Assembly: GCA_026707225.1 (NCBI GenBank)
Contig: JAPOXG010000067.1
Location: 1-33,882 of the forward strand
DNA: 33,882 nt
Direction of reading: 5' to 3'
Source: Chloroflexota bacterium
GTDB taxonomy: Bacteria; Chloroflexota; Anaerolineae; Aggregatilineales; Phototrophicaceae
In this document: positions 28,828-33,882 of the stretch, piece by piece
How positions within the stretch are numbered: the stretch's first letter is position 1
Layout of the letters: each line of letters opens with the position of its first letter
The notes under the pieces: model-generated
Database searches by the model: none
Seen by the model: only the letters and a program-made list of their open reading frames with translations
Told to the model about the DNA's origin: nothing
Program-made: the position numbers and the translations under genes

Positions 28828-30717
28828 TTACTGCACTGTCCGATAGAAGAATTGCTCGCCGGCGCGAGAGGCGCCCATCTGCGTCCCGGCGGTGGCGATA
28901 TTTCCGAAATCGGCGTTGAAGATGGTGGGACGAAGCACATTCTGAATCATGGGCAGGATCCAGACGTTTTCGTAGTGGAGCGAGAAGAGCTCATCGACAA
29001 GTGCCAAGTCCGATTCCGAGTAGGGCACGGTTGCCTTGCGCGCGACGCGGATTTCGTAGAGTCGCTTGACCTCGGCCGGCGGTTCCGTTCCCGATGCGCC
29101 ACCGGTATCCAGCCAGTCGCGCCAAGATTTGCACCACTGTGAACTGGTCGCGTATTCCTGGTTCATGCCCGGTCGCCACTGATAAGATTGGATCCAATGG
29201 ATTGACGCTTGCGTTTCGTTATTGGCGATCCGCTCGTTTTTCACATTGGGGTCTTCCTGCCTTAATTCCGCGCGGATATCAGCGAAGGTTCCCAAGTGAT
29301 CCACAATCAACTCCGTCACCGGTATCATATCCGGGCGCACCGGCGCCACCTCTATGTACAGCGTGAAAGCCTCGCCAGCTGGCGACATGCGGTAGCCGTC
29401 GCCATCGCGCTGATCCATGCCCATGTCATCCAACAATTCATTGGCGAGATCGGGATCGAATTCCGCCGGGATCCAGGTAGGAATGCTGCCAAGACCGAGA
29501 TAGATCACATCGATAATCTCCTCGCGATCGATCGCGTGGCTAAGCCCGCGGCGGAAGCGGACATCATCAGCGACGGCGACGTAAGCCGGATCGTTGTTGC
29601 AGGTCTGAATATAGAGCGCCGTTGGGTCGGCGTGCAAGATCAGCGGAATCGTAACGAAATTGCCGGATTCCTCGTTTTCTTTGTAGAGCGGGAAGTTGCT
29701 GTATTGCGTGCCGTACAAGAAATCGATGTCGCCGGCGATAGCGCCGAGATTTACCATCTCGCCATCGCCAAAGACTTGCGCCACAAGCGTGTCCAGATAG
29801 GGCAGCTGCTTGCCCTCGGTATCGACCTTCCAGTAGTAGGGGTTGCGCTGCATGATCGTGCCGGATTCAGAAAGGTCTGTGACCACCCAAGGGCTCAACT
29901 GCGGCAAGCCGATGCATTTCTCGCGCATGATATGAAAGCGCGGACAATCCTTGTTGTTGAACAGGTTGGGCCACTCCTCAGCCGACAAGCCCTCGGCGTC
30001 CAGCTTCTCGGCCAATGCATCGGCATCGGCATAAGCTGGATGATAGTCGCCCAGATAGTGAACCGGCTTGATCATATCGTTGTAGGAGGTCCAGCCGGTA
30101 ATTGCCAAATCGCGCAAGATGCCGCCGGAGGGTACATCAAACGAAAGGCTGAAGGTGTAATCGTCAACGACGGTCAGTTCCGCCGGTGTGCCGCTGGCGG
30201 ATTTGAATTTGTTGGGGAAGGCGCCATAGTCGCTGTTACTGTAAAGGTCGTTGAAGACGAAGGCGACATCGGCGGTGGTCACCGGCGTTCCGTCCGACCA
30301 CTTTAAGCCTTCGCGCAAAGTAAAGCTGAAAACGGTCGCGTCATCGTTGACTTCGAAGCGCTCCGCGACATTGCCGTAGAAGCCTTCGACATCAATATCC
30401 GGCGCAGCGATGATCGGCTCGACATTCATAACGAATAGCTCGCCGGAGAAGCCAAAAGCGCTGGTGAAGGCGGTGCGCAAAGTGCCGCCATGCTGGCCCG
30501 GCTCCCAATCCGGCAGCGCCGCTTCCGGCATCAACAAGCCGGGGCCCACCACCAACGGATTATTGGGCAGGCGTTCTGAGAGCGGCGGCAGGTTGCCCGC
30601 TTCTACCTCGGCGCTGAGCGGATCGTCGCTCATATCCTGGGCGCCGGCCATTGCGCTGAAGAGCGCCAACAGGATGACTATGACTGAACAAATAAGTGTG
30701 AGCGCTTTTATTGACAT
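28828..30717 (-). CDS. Large family-5 extracellular solute-binding protein (copy 3, distinct type)
   Basis: A 629-residue exported binding protein, about 100 residues longer than typical DppA/OppA. Sec signal ALTLICSVIVILLALFSAMA with cleavage expected after AGA, no lipobox. Landmarks: GPGLLMPEAALPDWEPGQHG near the mature start, FSFTLREGLKWSDGTPVTTA (family-5 signature), MQRNPYYWKVDTEGKQLPYL, VRFRRGLSHAIDREEIIDVI. The GKQLPYLD block is typical of the long Opp-like binding proteins found with sugar-oligomer or peptide importers. The start has AGAGAGGAAATATC upstream, sharing TAGAGAGGAAA with the other two family-5 genes. It follows the sulfatase by 97 bases on the same strand and leads the oppBCDF-like genes. 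The ligand is not known; a sulfated glycan fragment is an inference from the neighbour. Confidence 0.9.
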   Translation of the reverse strand: MSIKALTLICSVIVILLALFSAMAGAQDMSDDPLSAEVEAGNLPPLSERLPNNPLVVGPGLLMPEAALPDWEPGQHGGTLRTAFTSAFGFSGELFVMNVEPIIAAPDIDVEGFYGNVAERFEVNDDATVFSFTLREGLKWSDGTPVTTADVAFVFNDLYSNSDYGAFPNKFKSASGTPAELTVVDDYTFSLSFDVPSGGILRDLAITGWTSYNDMIKPVHYLGDYHPAYADADALAEKLDAEGLSAEEWPNLFNNKDCPRFHIMREKCIGLPQLSPWVVTDLSESGTIMQRNPYYWKVDTEGKQLPYLDTLVAQVFGDGEMVNLGAIAGDIDFLYGTQYSNFPLYKENEESGNFVTIPLILHADPTALYIQTCNNDPAYVAVADDVRFRRGLSHAIDREEIIDVIYLGLGSIPTWIPAEFDPDLANELLDDMGMDQRDGDGYRMSPAGEAFTLYIEVAPVRPDMIPVTELIVDHLGTFADIRAELRQEDPNVKNERIANNETQASIHWIQSYQWRPGMNQEYATSSQWCKSWRDWLDTGGASGTEPPAEVKRLYEIRVARKATVPYSESDLALVDELFSLHYENVWILPMIQNVLRPTIFNADFGNIATAGTQMGASRAGEQFFYRTVQ

Positions 30718-30814
30718 GATATTTCCTCTCTAGGTTCTGAATCTCTTTCGGTTAATGTCGATCGCGCGCTCGGCTAAGGCGAACTCCAGCGTCAGTTTTC
30801 GCTTCACCTCCTGT

Positions 30815-32152
30815 TCACGCAAAGGGATCATGCGCTCGGGGGAACAGGGACGCAAACTCGTCGCGCAATGCTCCGAGTCGCGATTGATGCGCCGCATCAT
30901 GCGCGGCATTGCGCATTTCGCCCGGGTCTTGGGCGAGGTCAACGAGCTGTTCTCTATTCTCACCTTGATAGTAGCGCATATATTTGAAGTTTTCCTGCAC
31001 GATCATCTGCCCAATGTCGCTTTCGACCGGTGTCGCATGACGCCAGGCCGCCGCGGGCGCAGCATCGAGCAGCGGCAGCAGACTGCGCCCTTCAAGCTCC
31101 CCCGGCGGCTCGAGACCGGCGAGGTCGCAGAATGTCGGTACCAGATCCAAGCCGTTGGAGACCACATGGCGGCTGTCGACGGCGCCCCGCGCCAGCCCGG
31201 GGCCGGCAATGAGCAACGGCACGCGCGCAGCCTCGTCGTAGAATGCCGTCTTATGCTCCATGCGATGGCTGGCATCCATATCGCCGTGATCGCTCGTGAA
31301 GACTACAACTGTCGATTCGACGAGATTCTTATCTTGAAGCGCCGCCAGCACGCGCCCAATCTGGCCGTCGGCCCTTTCGGTCAAGCGGGCGTAAGCCCAG
31401 CGGTGCAGGCGCCAGTCTTCCTCGCTGTAGCGCTCGCGCGCCTTTAGTTTGAAGGGGCTGCGCGCCTGCATGATCCGGATCGCTTCCGCTTCCGCTGGCG
31501 GGATTGCGAAATTCGCCGGCAGGGGAGGGCAAACGCCCCCGAAGAATGCTTCCGTCGTCATCCCGTCAGGAATCTGCAGCGCGGCATCAAGTTCCTTCAG
31601 TTGAATACGGCCTGGTCGGGAGAGATCTCGCTCCCGCGGCGTTTCGGCGAAGTCTCGTATCGCCATGTGGCAGATGTCATGCGGATTGATGAAAGACGCG
31701 ACCAACAGAAAGGGATCGCCGTGATCGCCGGACAGGAACTGGACACAATCCTCCGCCAGGCCGTCGCGATCATCATAAGATATGGTCTCGAATCCGAAGT
31801 CTTCCGGCGTTAAACCGCGAGGGAAGTGCGTCTTGCCGCCGTATGCCGTTCGGTAGCCGGCGAGGCGCATTTGCCTGCCCATTGCGTGTTCGAGGACGGC
31901 GGTGGGCATCTGCTTGATATGGTCGTCCATATTGTTCAGCAGGCCAATGTCGCTGCCGCGGCGGCCGGTGAATAGGCTGAAGCGCGAGGGCACGCAAACC
32001 GGGTTCATGCAATAGGCGCGTTCAAAGCGCGTACCGCGGCTGGCGATGCTGTCCATAGCCGGCGTCCGCAGATGGCGGTTTCCGGCGCTGCTTAACATAT
32101 TGGCGTTCTGCTGGTCGGTTAGGATGAAAAGAATATTCGGTCGCTGGTCCAT
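30815..32152 (-). CDS. Sulfatase (formylglycine-dependent)
   Basis: A 445-residue type I sulfatase. Metal and active-site motifs: FILTDQQ with D13, the sulfatase signature CVPSRFSLFTG with C53 (converted to formylglycine by a maturation enzyme) and R57, GKTHFPRGL, and VVFTSDHGDM with the Asp-His pair. C-terminal EDWRLHRWAYARLTERADGQ, DEAARVPLLIAGPG and REQLVDLAQDPGE fit the arylsulfatase group. There is no signal peptide at the chosen ATG (32152), 32 codons inside the longest frame; the extension is Cys/Lys-rich and unlike a signal, so the enzyme is probably cytoplasmic. No good SD precedes the ATG. The substrate cannot be read from sequence. It directly precedes a transporter operon and is divergent from an amidohydrolase. 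Confidence 0.9.
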   Translation of the reverse strand: MDQRPNILFILTDQQNANMLSSAGNRHLRTPAMDSIASRGTRFERAYCMNPVCVPSRFSLFTGRRGSDIGLLNNMDDHIKQMPTAVLEHAMGRQMRLAGYRTAYGGKTHFPRGLTPEDFGFETISYDDRDGLAEDCVQFLSGDHGDPFLLVASFINPHDICHMAIRDFAETPRERDLSRPGRIQLKELDAALQIPDGMTTEAFFGGVCPPLPANFAIPPAEAEAIRIMQARSPFKLKARERYSEEDWRLHRWAYARLTERADGQIGRVLAALQDKNLVESTVVVFTSDHGDMDASHRMEHKTAFYDEAARVPLLIAGPGLARGAVDSRHVVSNGLDLVPTFCDLAGLEPPGELEGRSLLPLLDAAPAAAWRHATPVESDIGQMIVQENFKYMRYYQGENREQLVDLAQDPGEMRNAAHDAAHQSRLGALRDEFASLFPRAHDPFA

Positions 32153-32351
32153 GAAAACGCCATTAAACGCTTGCTTCAATAAACTTGCGCAGCGCGCGAA
32201 TTTGCAAGCTCTAAAATTGTCTACACTGCTGAAACTGTAACTAATCAAACGGCGCTTTTCAAACGCCTCAGTGACAATGGCGCGCCCATATTTGGGCAGG
32301 CGCCTGTTTCTACAGTAAGATTACGGCAAGCGCAAAGAGAGAAGCCGCAGC
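32153..32351. other. Divergent intergenic region, sulfatase/amidohydrolase
   Basis: 199 bases between divergent genes. It contains a short hairpin GCCCA-TATT-TGGGC around 32285-32298 and A/T-richer sequence near the sulfatase. Weak leftward candidates (TTGCAA, TTGATT as -35) lack good -10 boxes, so no promoter is called. Confidence 0.4.
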
Positions 32352-33413
32352 ATGATTATCGATACTGATATCCATCCGGGCGCTGATCGTCAGCGAATTC
32401 TAGACTTCCTGCCCGAACCCTGGCGGACCCGCGTCATCAGCGGCAATTCGGGGCCGGGGCATTTGGGCTACTGGAATCCCAATGGGGTGAATCGCGCTGA
32501 CGCATTGACGCCAGAAGGCATCTACATCAACAGCCGACCTGACACCTTGTCCCAGTACCACTTTGACGCATACGCGATCGACTATGGCCTGCTCAACTCT
32601 GGCGCAATCGCCACCGGTTTGTCGCCCGAGCCCGATTTCGCAGCTGCCTATTGCAGCGCGATGAACGACCTTTATATCGGCGACTGGCTGCCGACAGATC
32701 CGCGCTTCAAGTATTCGCTGGTCGTCTCTACAGCCGACCCGGCGCAAGCGGCGGACGAAATCCACCGACACGGAGATCATCCCGATGTAGTGCAGGTGCT
32801 GATGGCGAGCGGCGCTTATTATGGATATGGTCATCGCTTTTATCATCCCATCTATGAGGCGGCGGTGGCTTACGATTTGCCGGTGGCGATCCACCCGGGC
32901 TCGGAGGGCAGCGGCGTCTCTGGGCAGCCCTCAGTGACCGGTTACCCGGGCAGCTACTTCGAGTGGCATACTAACCTCGCCGGCAGCTATATGGCGCACC
33001 TGTTGAGCTTGGTGGCGGAGGGGACTTTCCAGAAGTTCCCGACCTTGAGATTCGTGCTGATTGAAGGCGGCGTCTCCTGGCTGGTGCCGATCATGTGGCG
33101 CTTCGACAAGAACTGGAAAGCCTTGCGTATGACCGTGCCCTGGCTGGATCGGCCGCCGAGCGAAATCGTATACGAGCACGTTTACTTCACGACGCAGCCG
33201 ATCGAAGAGCCGGAAAACCGGGGCTACCTGCATCAACTGCTGGCCATGTTCCCCGCTGACAAGATGCTGATGTTCGCCACCGACTTCCCGCACTGGGACG
33301 GTGATACGCCTGATTTCTCCATGCGCATGCTGCCGAAAGATTTGCTGGAACCGGTGATGTGGCGAACAGCGGCGGCGCTGTACAAGCTGCCTGTCGTTGA
33401 TCAAGCTCATTGA
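32352..33413 (+). CDS. Amidohydrolase family 2 (metal-dependent TIM-barrel hydrolase/decarboxylase)
   Basis: A 353-residue cytoplasmic TIM-barrel protein. It opens with MIIDTDIHPG, the position of the first metal-binding motif; strand-four and -five blocks are LPVAIHPGSEGSGV (probable metal His) and TLRFVLIEGGVSWLVPIMWR; the final catalytic Asp is in MLMFATDFPHWDGDTPDF. These are typical of the amidohydrolase-2 group that includes gamma-resorcylate-type decarboxylases and hydrolases of unknown substrate. The ATG has AGAGAGAAG seven bases upstream. It is the only rightward gene right of the transposon and is divergent from the sulfatase. No terminator was recognised after it. Confidence 0.88.
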   Translation: MIIDTDIHPGADRQRILDFLPEPWRTRVISGNSGPGHLGYWNPNGVNRADALTPEGIYINSRPDTLSQYHFDAYAIDYGLLNSGAIATGLSPEPDFAAAYCSAMNDLYIGDWLPTDPRFKYSLVVSTADPAQAADEIHRHGDHPDVVQVLMASGAYYGYGHRFYHPIYEAAVAYDLPVAIHPGSEGSGVSGQPSVTGYPGSYFEWHTNLAGSYMAHLLSLVAEGTFQKFPTLRFVLIEGGVSWLVPIMWRFDKNWKALRMTVPWLDRPPSEIVYEHVYFTTQPIEEPENRGYLHQLLAMFPADKMLMFATDFPHWDGDTPDFSMRMLPKDLLEPVMWRTAAALYKLPVVDQAH

Positions 33414-33731
33414 ACTTTGGCCATTTTCGAGCCTGAAATTTACTCAGGGTACGGCCGACGACTGCGCTTGGTTGCAGCCGCTTTCTTGCAACCCTCATGC
33501 AGCGACGCCGCCACATCTTTTCGTTGCGAGCGGCAGACCCCCTCCCCCATAGAGATTGACGACAGGACAGTTTTGCAGCGAGCAAATTAGAGTCGTGGAT
33601 TCTGTATTTCCTGGTGCTTTTCCGGGCGACTCACAGAGTCCTCCCTACCGTTTGCGCCAAGTGAGGATATTCGGCGCAAGCGCGGCTGGGCGTTTTGCGA
33701 AATGCCCCTGCGAATGGGGATGGCTGGCGCA
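33414..33731. other. Gap between amidohydrolase and right-edge gene
   Basis: 318 bases between convergent genes. It holds one diverged hairpin of the TGTAGGGGC family (33688-33708: GGGCGTTT paired with AAATGCCC, one wobble). No gene or T-tailed terminator was seen. Confidence 0.45.
33688..33708 (-). repeat. Diverged TGTAGGGGC-type palindrome, copy 5
   Basis: On the minus strand CAGGGGCATTTCGCAAAACG; stem GGGCATTT with AAACGCCC including one G-T wobble. The opening TGTA is changed to CGCA. Confidence 0.35.
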
Positions 33732-33882
33732 TCAAGCAAAATCAAAGCCGATGCCGCCGTTTTCTACGCCATACCAGGCGAGTGCGGTGGCGATGACGGT
33801 GTCGTCATGCGTGCCGGGCGGCGCGCCATAGCGATAACCGCCGCCGGGCAGGCGCTCCAGCGAAAAGCTCGCCAGCTCGCCA
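33732..33882 (-). CDS. Partial protein, terminase large-subunit-like C-terminus (cut by right edge)
   Basis: The last 49 codons of a leftward gene whose beginning lies outside the window; the stop TGA is at 33732-33734. The visible chain contains FSLERLPGGGYRYGAPPG followed by THDDTVIATALAWYG and ends GGIGFDFA. The pattern Gly/His-Asp-Asp-x-Val followed by a small-residue helix is that of the RNase H-like nuclease domain at the end of phage terminase large subunits, where the Asp pair binds metal. It is convergent with the amidohydrolase gene. It could belong to a prophage, a gene-transfer-agent-like cluster or an isolated remnant; the left side of this window shows no other phage gene. Confidence 0.5.
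   Translation of the reverse strand, partial: GELASFSLERLPGGGYRYGAPPGTHDDTVIATALAWYGVENGGIGFDFA

Noticed and set aside
29296..30306. Long rightward frame of 336 codons opposite binding protein 3
   Set aside because: It is antisense to a well-supported family-5 binding protein; the frame is open because of codon bias.
30730..30831. Short leftward frame of 33 codons overlapping the sulfatase end (MIPLREQEVKRKLTLEFALA and on)
   Set aside because: Composition is protein-like and an AGGAGGTGA lies within it, but its own ATG has no ribosome binding site and is buried in the sulfatase gene, and no start lies at proper spacing from the AGGAGGTGA. Kept as a possibility only.

Overview
The window reads as a chromosomal segment of an uncultured bacterium, most plausibly a Chloroflexota member. 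This is an inference from several copies of an intergenic palindrome opening with TGTAGGGGC, long C/G-rich REP-like palindromes, the density of family-5 solute ABC transporters with sulfatase, amidohydrolase and xylose-isomerase-like TIM-barrel genes, and exported binding proteins without a lipobox. No rRNA, tRNA or CRISPR array is visible, so the lineage is not proven. Almost all genes lie on the minus strand.

Layout. (A) 1-5176: a Ugp-like ABC importer (binding protein, two permeases, no ATPase) followed by an endonuclease/exonuclease/phosphatase-family phosphodiesterase. (B) 5177-6827: a divergent gene, back-to-back with the binding-protein promoter, encoding an unusual regulator: an XRE helix-turn-helix joined to a SorC-type sugar-phosphate effector domain. 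(C) 6842-9590: an intact IS1595-family transposon with perfect 23-bp terminal inverted repeats and a perfect 8-bp target duplication (CTCCAAAA). It carries a transposase and six small genes: two one-TM membrane proteins divergent from a small XRE regulator, a coiled-coil protein, a Pro/Lys-rich protein and a 55-aa protein. (D) 9916-24068: a long minus-strand cluster, in transcription order two tandem-duplicated family-5 binding proteins, DppB-like permease, two tandem-duplicated sugar-phosphate isomerase/epimerases, DppC-like permease, a fused DppD-DppF ATPase, a third isomerase/epimerase, a DmpA-type P1 peptidase and a dimethylglycine/sarcosine-dehydrogenase-like flavoprotein. (E) 24424-32152: sulfatase, then a second family-5 system (large binding protein, OppB, OppC, OppD, OppF). 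(F) 32352-33413: an amidohydrolase divergent from the sulfatase. (G) right edge: the C-terminus of a terminase-like protein.

The genes together describe a scavenging heterotroph: organophosphate, peptide or oligosaccharide uptake coupled to hydrolases, isomerases and N-demethylation. A recurring design is a strong hairpin directly after each of the four binding-protein genes, which would allow more binding protein than permease to be made. The features most likely to be undescribed are the transposon cargo and the XRE-SorC regulator.
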